Part shown: positions 1-5,075 of the stretch, piece after piece
How positions within the stretch are numbered: the first letter of the stretch is position 1
How the letters are laid out: every line of letters starts with the position of its first letter
Source of the DNA: a bacterium
GTDB taxonomy: Bacteria > Actinomycetota > Acidimicrobiia > Acidimicrobiales > CATQHL01
Length of the DNA: 5,075 nt
Assembly: GCA_028819945.1 (NCBI GenBank)
Contig: JAPPKQ010000215.1
Coordinates: 1 to 5,075 of the forward strand
Direction of reading: 5' to 3'
Position numbers and translations under genes: made by a program
Notes under the pieces: generated by a model
Databases searched by the model: none
The model's input: only the letters and a program-made list of their open reading frames with translations
What the model was told of the DNA's origin: nothing

Positions 1-1
1 G

Positions 2-1720
2 GCCATGGCCGCTGCCGAGGCGGCGCTTGCCGACGCGCAAGCCGCCGCGGAGGAGGCGCTCTCGGAGGCCGCAGCCGCCCAGGCCGAAGCCGACGAGGCA
101 CGGGCCGCCGCCGACGCGGCACGCGAGGAGGCCGCAGCCGCCCAGGCCGAGGCCGAGGCTGCGCAGGCTGAAGCCGACGCGGCGCGCGCCGAAGCCGAAG
201 CGGCAGCTGCGGGGGCAGCCGCCGCGCCTGCGGGCGGCCCGCAGCGCGGTGGGACGCTCACCTTCGCCCGGTTCTTCGAGACGCAGAACCTCGACCCGGC
301 GGGGGTGGCCGACAACGGGTCCATCTTCGTGCGGGTGCAGATCTACAACACCCTCGTGGAAGCCGACCCCGACACCATCCCGAACGTCGGCCCGGGGATC
401 GCCGACGAATGGAGTTCCAGCCCCGACGGCATGACCTGGACGTTCCACATCCGCGACAACGCGCGGTTCTCCAACGGCGAGCCGGTCACGGCCGAGGACG
501 TGCAGTTCTCGCTGGAGCGCTTCGCGGATCCGACGATCAGCGTGAACATCCCGAGCCTCGGCGTCGGGGTCGAGAGCGTGGACATCATCGATGATCAGAC
601 GGTGCAGGTGAACCTGGACCGCCCGGTCGGGGCGTTCCTCGAGAACATCTCGGTGTTCCCCGCATCGATCATCAACAAGGCCGCCGTGGAGGCCGAAGGC
701 GACGACCACTGGTTGAACCCGCTCGGCACCGGCCCGTTCAAGGTGAAGGAATGGGTACCCGGCTCGCACATCACCCTCGAGCGCAACGAGTACTACTGGG
801 AGGAGGGCAAGCCGTATCTCGACGAGATCCGGTTCGACTACATCCCCGACGACAACGCCCGCATGCTGCGCATGCAGGGTGGCGACGCCCACATCCTGGA
901 GGGCGTGCCCTGGACGCAGATCCCCGACCTGTCCGACAGCGAGGGCTTCAGTATCCACGTCGCCGACATCGTCCGCTACGAGGGCGTGTTCCTGAACCAC
1001 ACCGTCCCGCCGCTCGACGAGATCGGCGTGCGCCAGGCGTTGAACTACGCCACCAACAAGGCGGCCATCAACGAGGCGGTGTACGGGGGCGTCGGCGAGA
1101 TCGCCAACAGCATGATCCCCAAGGCGCTGTACCACTCCGACTACGACACGCTGCCGGCGTACTTCTACGACCTCGAGCGGGCCCAGGAGCTGATGGCGGC
1201 GTCGTCGATGCCCGACGGCTTCGATCTCGCCTATATCTACCCGTCGGGATCCACTGCCCACGAGCAACTCGGGACCATCCTCCAGGCGGACTGGGCGAAG
1301 ATCGGCGTGAACCTCACCATCGAGGAGGTGGACACCGGCACGCTGTTCGGCGACCGCTTCTTCACGATGGAGTACGAGTCGGGCGTGCCGCTGCCGAAGT
1401 TCACCTCCGACGTGGTCGTGCCCGACGAGGTGGCGTTGCTGTTCTACGACAAGGCCCCCGACAACATCCTCGCCGGGTTCTTCACCGGCTGGGACATCCC
1501 CGACGAACTCGAGCGCCTCACCGAGGAGGCGGCGTTCACGAACGACGAGGCCATACGGGCCGAACTCTGGCCGGAGGTGCAGCGCATCGCCATGGAGGAG
1601 GCCCCCTGGGTGACACTGTTCTTCCTGCCCACAGTGCACGCGGTGGCCGACGGTGTCGAGGGATTCCGTGTCGTGCCCAACGGCTGGTGGGACATGGAGG
1701 ACGTCTGGCTCAGCGGCTGA
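2..1720 (+). CDS. ABC importer substrate-binding protein, family 5 (peptide/nickel type), 5'-partial
   Basis: This is the extracytoplasmic ligand-binding subunit of a Dpp/Opp-type importer. Numbering from the ATG at 5, residues 2-69 are an Ala/Glu/Asp/Gln/Arg helix, 70-81 a Gly/Pro-containing linker, and about 82-571 the family 5 binding domain. Family hallmarks are GGTLTFARF near 82-90, MTWTFHIRDNARFSNGEPVT at 143-162, and PLGTGPFKVKEW at 239-250 followed by an ERNEYYW block. The ATG at 5 is probably not the true start: the frame is open to the window edge, and no signal peptide or lipobox is visible although such proteins are exported. The export signal should therefore lie upstream. The visible protein has no cysteine and is very acidic (by hand count about 83 Asp+Glu against about 28 Lys+Arg in the binding domain). 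The permease and ATPase genes that follow support the role. The ligand is unknown: di- or oligopeptide, nickel chelate and sugar oligomers all occur in this family. Confidence 0.95.
   Translation, partial: AMAAAEAALADAQAAAEEALSEAAAAQAEADEARAAADAAREEAAAAQAEAEAAQAEADAARAEAEAAAAGAAAAPAGGPQRGGTLTFARFFETQNLDPAGVADNGSIFVRVQIYNTLVEADPDTIPNVGPGIADEWSSSPDGMTWTFHIRDNARFSNGEPVTAEDVQFSLERFADPTISVNIPSLGVGVESVDIIDDQTVQVNLDRPVGAFLENISVFPASIINKAAVEAEGDDHWLNPLGTGPFKVKEWVPGSHITLERNEYYWEEGKPYLDEIRFDYIPDDNARMLRMQGGDAHILEGVPWTQIPDLSDSEGFSIHVADIVRYEGVFLNHTVPPLDEIGVRQALNYATNKAAINEAVYGGVGEIANSMIPKALYHSDYDTLPAYFYDLERAQELMAASSMPDGFDLAYIYPSGSTAHEQLGTILQADWAKIGVNLTIEEVDTGTLFGDRFFTMEYESGVPLPKFTSDVVVPDEVALLFYDKAPDNILAGFFTGWDIPDELERLTEEAAFTNDEAIRAELWPEVQRIAMEEAPWVTLFFLPTVHAVADGVEGFRVVPNGWWDMEDVWLSG
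65..190 (+). repeat. Two tandem 63-nt units encoding a 21-residue Ala/Glu-rich helical repeat
   Basis: Copy 1 is 65-127 (residues 21-41) and copy 2 is 128-190 (residues 42-62). The copies match at 16 of 21 residues; both open with EAAAAQAEA and contain DAAR at positions 17-20. At DNA level a 24-nt block at 64-87 recurs exactly at 127-150, and the 11-nt block at 110-120 recurs at 173-183, both at an offset of 63. A 21-residue unit equals three heptads, which suits a coiled coil or an extended helix. Similar but less regular sequence continues on either side (residues 2-20 and 63-69). The near-identity of DNA as well as protein suggests duplication within the gene. I infer a stalk or spacer between the membrane anchor and the binding domain. 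Confidence 0.8.
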
Positions 1721-1724
1721 GCTA

Positions 1725-1739
1725 GGCGACGTAGTCGCC
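1725..1739 (+). other. Small hairpin just after the binding-protein stop codon
   Basis: GGCGAC at 1725-1730 pairs perfectly with GTCGCC at 1734-1739 around the loop GTA. It begins four bases after the stop codon. A 6-bp stem in GC-rich DNA could be chance. It matters mainly because a much stronger hairpin follows 13 bases later, so the two together could protect the 3' end of the upstream message. Confidence 0.45.
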
Positions 1740-1752
1740 ACAGCGCGAAACT

Positions 1753-1783
1753 GGTCGGGTCCCCGCATCGCGGGGGCCCGACC
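1753..1783 (+). terminator. Strong intercistronic hairpin, possible attenuator or mRNA stabiliser
   Basis: The arms 1753-1766 and 1770-1783 form a 14-bp stem around a three-base loop (ATC). The only non-Watson-Crick pair is T1760 with G1776, which is a stable G-U wobble in + strand RNA but an A-C mismatch in - strand RNA, so the structure favours the operon's direction. No T-tract follows (the next bases are CACGCCGGG), so it is not a classical intrinsic terminator. In importer operons such a hairpin after the binding-protein gene often lowers downstream transcription or protects the upstream mRNA, so that the binding protein is made in excess over the membrane parts. That role here is inferred from position and shape. 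Confidence 0.65.
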
Positions 1784-1789
1784 CACGCC

Positions 1790-1796
1790 GGGAGGT
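1790..1796 (+). promoter_or_regulatory. Shine-Dalgarno sequence of the DppB-type gene
   Basis: GGGAGGT lies 11 bases before the ATG at 1808. It is a good anti-16S match and the spacing is on the long side. It supports that ATG as the start and lies outside the 1753-1783 hairpin, so it should stay accessible. It is the strongest ribosome-binding site in the window, consistent with an independent translation start for the permease/ATPase block. Confidence 0.75.
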
Positions 1797-1807
1797 CGTA
1801 GGCGCGT

Positions 1808-2755
1808 ATGTGGGGGTTCCTAGGGCGGCGGTTGCTGCACAGCATCTGGGTGCTGGCCGCCATCATCGTCGTGTCGTTCCTGGTCATCCGGCTCATACCG
1901 GGCGACCCGGTCGTGCAGATGCTGGGTCTCCAGGCGACACCGGAGAACATCGCCGCCGTCAACGAGGATCTCGGGCTCGGCCTCCCGATGGGTCAGCAGA
2001 TCACCTCGTTCGTGCAGCGCGCCTTCCAGGGCGACCTGGGCACGTCCATCATCAAGCGGGCGCCCGTGAACGACATCGTGTTCGACAGGCTCCTGCCCTC
2101 GGTTTACCTGCTCCTGTACGCCACGGTCTTGGCGCTGATCATCTCGGTACCGCTCGGCGCCCTCTCGGCCATCTACCGCAATCGCGTGCCCGACCAGATC
2201 GTCCGGCTGACAAGCATGGTGTCCTTCGCCATGCCGCAGTTCTGGCTGGGCCTGATGCTGATCCTGCTGTTCGCCATCCAGCTCGACGTGTTGCCCAGCG
2301 GGGGTTACGGGGAGGGGTTCGGCGGGATCCTCCTGCACCTCACGCTGCCGGCGCTCACGATCGGCCTCTACCTCGCCCCGCAGCTCATGCGGACGCTGCG
2401 GTCGAGCCTCATCGAGGCGATCGACAGCGACTACGTGGAGGCTGCCCGCTCCCGGGGCTACCGGGAGAGCCGGGTGGTCGGCAAGCTGGCCATGCGCAAC
2501 GCCCTGGTTCCGCTGATCAGCGTTCTCTCCATCAACATCGGCTTCCTCATCAGCGGCACGGTGATCGTGGAGGTGGTCTTCCAGGTGCCGGGCCTCGGGG
2601 CCCTGCTCGTGCAGTCGGTGCTCAACAGGGACTACCCGGTGATCCAGGGGCTGATCCTCGTCTTCGGGGCGATGGTCATTCTCGTCAACATCCTCGCTGA
2701 CGCCGCCTACGCCGTGGTCGACCCGAGGGTGCGAGCAGGGATGGCCGCCGAATGA
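1808..2755 (+). CDS. dppB: DppB-type ABC transporter permease
   Basis: This is one of the two membrane subunits of the importer channel; 315 residues is normal for DppB/OppB proteins. TM1 is at about 10-31 and ends in the RLIPGDPV signature typical of the group. A periplasmic segment follows, with further membrane segments at about 98-123, 137-157, 172-196, 236-262 and 279-303. The coupling helix that docks on an ATPase is the EAA loop: EAA at 211-213, Gly217 and the closing LVP at 233-235. The start is supported by the Shine-Dalgarno sequence at 1790-1796 and by the usual short basic N-terminus (MWGFLGRRLL). The stop overlaps the next gene by ATGA. The protein contains no cysteine. The gene symbol denotes the family, not a dipeptide substrate, which is unproven. 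Confidence 0.96.
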   Translation: MWGFLGRRLLHSIWVLAAIIVVSFLVIRLIPGDPVVQMLGLQATPENIAAVNEDLGLGLPMGQQITSFVQRAFQGDLGTSIIKRAPVNDIVFDRLLPSVYLLLYATVLALIISVPLGALSAIYRNRVPDQIVRLTSMVSFAMPQFWLGLMLILLFAIQLDVLPSGGYGEGFGGILLHLTLPALTIGLYLAPQLMRTLRSSLIEAIDSDYVEAARSRGYRESRVVGKLAMRNALVPLISVLSINIGFLISGTVIVEVVFQVPGLGALLVQSVLNRDYPVIQGLILVFGAMVILVNILADAAYAVVDPRVRAGMAAE

Positions 2756-3654
2756 GGACCCTCGCCTGGGCGGGCCGCCGTGCCGTGGGCCTCAGAGGGG
2801 AGGCGGCCGACCTGCTGCGCCAGGCCCAGACGGAGCGGCGCTGGTCGAACGTCACCCTGGGCGTCGGGATCGCCATCGTGGGCGCGCTCGCGGTCGCGGG
2901 CTTCTTCGCATCTCTGATCGCTCCCGCCGACCCCAATGCAGTCGACCTGACCCAGCGCCTGCTGAGCCCCTCCAGGGAGCACTGGATGGGGACCGACCCG
3001 TTCGGTCGGGACATCTTCACCCGAACGCTCTACGCCATCCGGCTCGACCTGGTGGTGGTGCTCGTCATCACGTACGTGCCGATGGTCTTAGGGATGATCG
3101 TCGGGGCGCTCGCCGGCTACTTCCGGGGGTGGGTGGACGCCGTCACGATCCGTGTGATCGACGCCTTCATCGCCTTCCCGTTCATCGTGCTCGTGATCGC
3201 CGTGGTGGCGATCCTGGGGCCGGGACTGCAGGGGGTGTACATCGGGGTTCTCGCCGTGGGTTGGACCTTGTACGCCCGCCTCACCAGGGGCGACATGCTG
3301 GTGCTGCGCGAGCAGCAGTTCATCCTGGCGGCGCGCACGCTGGGCTACTCGCCGCGGCGGGTCATCCTCCGCCACGCCGTTCCCAACCTGATCAGGTCGA
3401 ACCTGGTGTTCTCGATGGCCGACATCGTGCTGAACCTGCTGCTGCTGGCGGGGCTGTCGTACCTGGGGCTCGGCGTGCAGGCGCCGACCGCCGAGTTGGG
3501 CGCCATGGTGGCCGACGGCCAGTCGTTCCTGCTCCAGGCGTGGTGGGTGACGACGCTGCCGGGCGTGGTGATCGTGGTCCTCGGCGCGGGCTTCAGCATG
3601 ATCGGCGATTCGCTGGCCGACCGCCTCGGCCAGAAGTTCGGAGTGGTCGGATGA
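2752..3654 (+). CDS. dppC: DppC-type ABC transporter permease
   Basis: This is the second membrane subunit, expected to pair with the DppB-type protein; 300 residues is typical. A cytoplasmic N-terminus of about 33 residues precedes TM1 (about 34-58). The DppC/OppC hallmark HWMGTDPFGRD is at 77-87. Further membrane segments lie at about 100-124, 139-159, 160-182, 218-241 and 264-288. The ATPase-docking EAA loop runs from about 192 to 212 (LAARTLGYSPRR then HAVPN). Its first Glu is replaced by Leu, a variation I believe is common in DppC proteins and not a sign of decay. The ATG overlaps the preceding stop as ATGA. Only a weak AGGG at 2737-2740 lies upstream, so translation probably depends on coupling to the gene before. 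No cysteine is present. Confidence 0.96.
   Translation: MRTLAWAGRRAVGLRGEAADLLRQAQTERRWSNVTLGVGIAIVGALAVAGFFASLIAPADPNAVDLTQRLLSPSREHWMGTDPFGRDIFTRTLYAIRLDLVVVLVITYVPMVLGMIVGALAGYFRGWVDAVTIRVIDAFIAFPFIVLVIAVVAILGPGLQGVYIGVLAVGWTLYARLTRGDMLVLREQQFILAARTLGYSPRRVILRHAVPNLIRSNLVFSMADIVLNLLLLAGLSYLGLGVQAPTAELGAMVADGQSFLLQAWWVTTLPGVVIVVLGAGFSMIGDSLADRLGQKFGVVG
3640..3643 (+). promoter_or_regulatory. Shine-Dalgarno core of the DppD-type gene
   Basis: GGAG sits 7 bases before the ATG at 3651 and 10 bases before a second in-frame ATG at 3654. Both spacings are usable, so the site does not separate the two candidate starts. It does argue against the much longer open frame that extends upstream inside the permease gene. 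Confidence 0.5.
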
Positions 3655-4673
3655 TGTCGGCCGACACGGCACTCCGCGCCGCCGAGCCGGAGACCGCCGC
3701 GCCGCCGCTCCTGACCATCGAGGGGCTCCGCATCGGCTTCCCGTCGCTGGAGGGCCTCGTCCTCGCCGCCAACGACGCTCATCTGACCGTCGGTGAGGGT
3801 GAGGTCCTGGGGCTGGTCGGGGAGTCGGGGTCGGGCAAGAGCGTGACGTGCCGTGCCATCGTGGGGATGGTTCCCCATCCGGGGGCGGTACTCGGGGGGC
3901 GTATCGACTTCGCCGGGCGCAACGTCCTGGAATTCAGCAAGGCTGAGATGCGCGAGCTACGGGCCCGCCAGATCGCCATGATCTTCCAGGATCCTGCCAG
4001 CGCCCTCAACCCGGTCTTCACGATCGGCCACCAGATCTCCGAGGTCCTGCGACTGAACGCCGGACTCAGCCGAGCCGAGGCCCGGAACAGGAGCATCGAG
4101 TTGCTGGAGCGGGTGGGGATCCCGGCGCCGGACAGGCGCATGTCGGCATACCCGCACGAGATGAGCGGCGGTATGCGGCAGCGGGTCATGATCGCCATGG
4201 CGCTGGCAGGCGAGCCTCGCCTGTTGCTGGCCGACGAGCCGACCACCGCCCTCGACGTCACGATCCAGGATCAGGTTTTGCGGCTTCTCGAGGACCTGCG
4301 GCGGGAGCGCAACATGTCGATGATCCTTGTCTCGCACGACATGGGGGTCATCGGCACGGCCGCCGATCGCGTGGCGGTCATGTACGCCGGGCGCATCGTG
4401 GAGATTGCCCCGACCGATGTCCTGTTCTCGCGCCCCGACCATCCCTACACCCGGGCGCTGATCGATGCGATGCCGCAACTCACCCCGGAGGATCGGTCCG
4501 ACCTTCGCACCATCCCGGGCCAGCCGCCCGACCTGCTGAAGCTGCCGGAGGGTTGCCCCTTCGCCCCTCGCTGCCCGCTTGCGCGCGACGAGTGCGCAGA
4601 GGTGTCGATGGAGTTGACCGCCGTCTCGCCGGCGCAGTCCTCGGCGTGCCCGTTCGCGCGGGACGGGTCATGA
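3651..4673 (+). CDS. dppD: DppD-type ABC transporter ATP-binding protein
   Basis: This is one of two ATPases that drive the importer. From the ATG at 3651 it is 340 residues, usual for DppD/OppD. Visible motifs are Walker A GESGSGKS at 57-64, Q-loop Gln113 in IFQDP, signature MSGGMRQR at 171-178, Walker B LLLADE at 191-196, D-loop ALD at 200-202 and switch His229 in VSHD. The C-terminal oligopeptide-transporter extension has HPYTRALIDAMP, then GCPFAPRCP and a final ACPF. It carries Cys302, 308, 315 and 333, spaced C-x5-C-x6-C-x17-C; such cysteines in Opp/Dpp ATPases have been linked to an iron-sulphur cluster. The start is ATGATG: the first ATG overlaps the DppC stop, and the second at 3654 would remove one residue. 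The frame stays open far upstream, but that part lies wholly within the DppC-type gene and lacks ABC homology. Confidence 0.96.
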   Translation: MMSADTALRAAEPETAAPPLLTIEGLRIGFPSLEGLVLAANDAHLTVGEGEVLGLVGESGSGKSVTCRAIVGMVPHPGAVLGGRIDFAGRNVLEFSKAEMRELRARQIAMIFQDPASALNPVFTIGHQISEVLRLNAGLSRAEARNRSIELLERVGIPAPDRRMSAYPHEMSGGMRQRVMIAMALAGEPRLLLADEPTTALDVTIQDQVLRLLEDLRRERNMSMILVSHDMGVIGTAADRVAVMYAGRIVEIAPTDVLFSRPDHPYTRALIDAMPQLTPEDRSDLRTIPGQPPDLLKLPEGCPFAPRCPLARDECAEVSMELTAVSPAQSSACPFARDGS

Positions 4674-5075
4674 GTGCGCACGCGCCCACCGGTGCTCGCG
4701 ACGGCGAGCCGATTCTCGTGGTGGAGGCGCTGGAGAAGTGGTTCGCCGTCGCACGCTCGCCTATCGACGTGATTCGCCGGAGGCCGCGAGAGCGCGTTCA
4801 CGCCGTGGACGGTGTCTCGCTGCGACTGCTGCCGAACGAGGTGCTCGGGATCGTCGGCGAATCAGGGAGCGGCAAGAGCACCCTGGCCCGCTGTCTGGTC
4901 GCCCTGTACCGGCCCGATCAGGGGACCATCAACTTCGACGGGGTCGACGTCACCGAGGCCACGGGACAGGTGCGCCGCGATCTCCACGGACGGATGCAGA
5001 TGATCTATCAGGATCCGTTCACCTCGCTCAACCCGCAGATGTCGATCGGGGCGGCCATCGAGGAGGCCGGCAGGG
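4670..5075 (+). CDS. dppF: DppF/OppF-type ABC transporter ATP-binding protein, 3'-partial
   Basis: This is the second ATPase of the pair, read to the window edge (135 full codons of an expected 320-350 or so). It starts at an ATG overlapping the DppD stop as ATGA. About 13 poorly conserved residues precede the first strand (EPILVVEALEKWF). An Arg-rich insert (VIRRRPRERVHAVDG) follows, as is usual in OppF/DppF proteins. Walker A GESGSGKST is at 63-71 and the Q-loop is MIYQDPFTSLNP with Gln114. The signature motif, Walker B and C-terminal region lie beyond the window. The upstream sequence offers only a weak GGGAC at 4660-4664 as a ribosome-binding site, which favours translational coupling. 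Its position and clear difference from the DppD-type protein indicate a heterodimeric ATPase. Whether further operon genes follow cannot be seen. Confidence 0.94.
   Translation, partial: MSAHAPTGARDGEPILVVEALEKWFAVARSPIDVIRRRPRERVHAVDGVSLRLLPNEVLGIVGESGSGKSTLARCLVALYRPDQGTINFDGVDVTEATGQVRRDLHGRMQMIYQDPFTSLNPQMSIGAAIEEAGR

Noticed and set aside
5..7. ATG at 5 as the true start of the binding-protein gene
   Set aside because: The frame stays open to the window edge, and the protein from this ATG has no signal peptide or lipobox. An internal Met of a gene starting upstream is more likely.
584..595. A perfect 12-base palindrome (ATCATCGATGAT), a possible operator
   Set aside because: It lies well inside the binding-protein coding region and is explained by the codons of an Ile-Ile-Asp-Asp stretch.
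751..1725. A 324-codon + strand open frame inside the binding-protein gene
   Set aside because: Its Arg/Gly/His-rich, low-information translation is typical of a frame shadow in GC-rich DNA, and the main frame shows clear family motifs throughout.
1721..1807. A promoter for the permease genes in the intergenic gap
   Set aside because: I see no convincing -10/-35 pair; the gap is short and taken up by hairpins and the ribosome-binding site. Read-through from upstream is the simpler explanation.
1444..1962. A 172-codon minus-strand open frame spanning the intergenic gap
   Set aside because: It has no recognisable domain, and it is antisense to two well-supported genes and to the hairpin. It is best explained by codon bias.
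3129..3650. A 174-codon in-frame extension upstream of the DppD-type gene, suggesting a longer protein
   Set aside because: The stretch lies wholly inside the DppC-type permease gene in another frame, and its translation is an Arg/Gly-rich shadow without ABC motifs. The ATGA junction and the Shine-Dalgarno core at 3640-3643 place the start at 3651.
1..5075. A novel or undescribed multi-gene system
   Set aside because: All five genes fit the standard binding protein-DppB-DppC-DppD-DppF importer order with intact motifs. Only the details listed as findings depart from the ordinary.

Overview
The window is GC-rich (roughly two thirds G+C by eye) with dense, same-strand coding and a strong preference for G or C at third codon positions. 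This fits a high-GC bacterium; Actinobacteriota (for example an acidimicrobial-type lineage) or Chloroflexota are my best guesses, but no marker gene fixes the lineage.

Layout, all on the + strand: (1) a family 5 extracellular substrate-binding protein gene, cut at its 5' end by the window edge (2-1720); (2) an 87-base intergenic gap holding a small hairpin, a strong 14-bp hairpin and a good Shine-Dalgarno sequence; (3) a DppB-type permease gene (1808-2755); (4) a DppC-type permease gene (2752-3654); (5) a DppD-type ATPase gene (3651-4673); (6) the first 135 codons of a DppF/OppF-type ATPase gene, cut at the 3' end by the window edge (4670-5075). Genes 3-6 overlap at every junction by an ATGA, so their translation is probably coupled.

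Together these encode the five parts of a peptide/nickel/opine-type (Dpp/Opp) ABC importer. The binding protein captures a ligand outside the membrane, DppB and DppC form the channel, and DppD and DppF power import with ATP. The substrate cannot be read from the sequence.

This is a conventional transporter operon and I see no clearly new system in it. The points most worth a second look are the Ala/Glu-rich, 21-residue-periodic helical segment in front of the binding domain; the paired hairpins between the binding-protein gene and the permease genes; and a four-cysteine motif at the DppD C-terminus, set against three preceding proteins that contain no visible cysteine. No RNA genes, mobile elements, CRISPR arrays or credible minus-strand genes were seen. 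Apart from the 87-base gap the window is fully coding.
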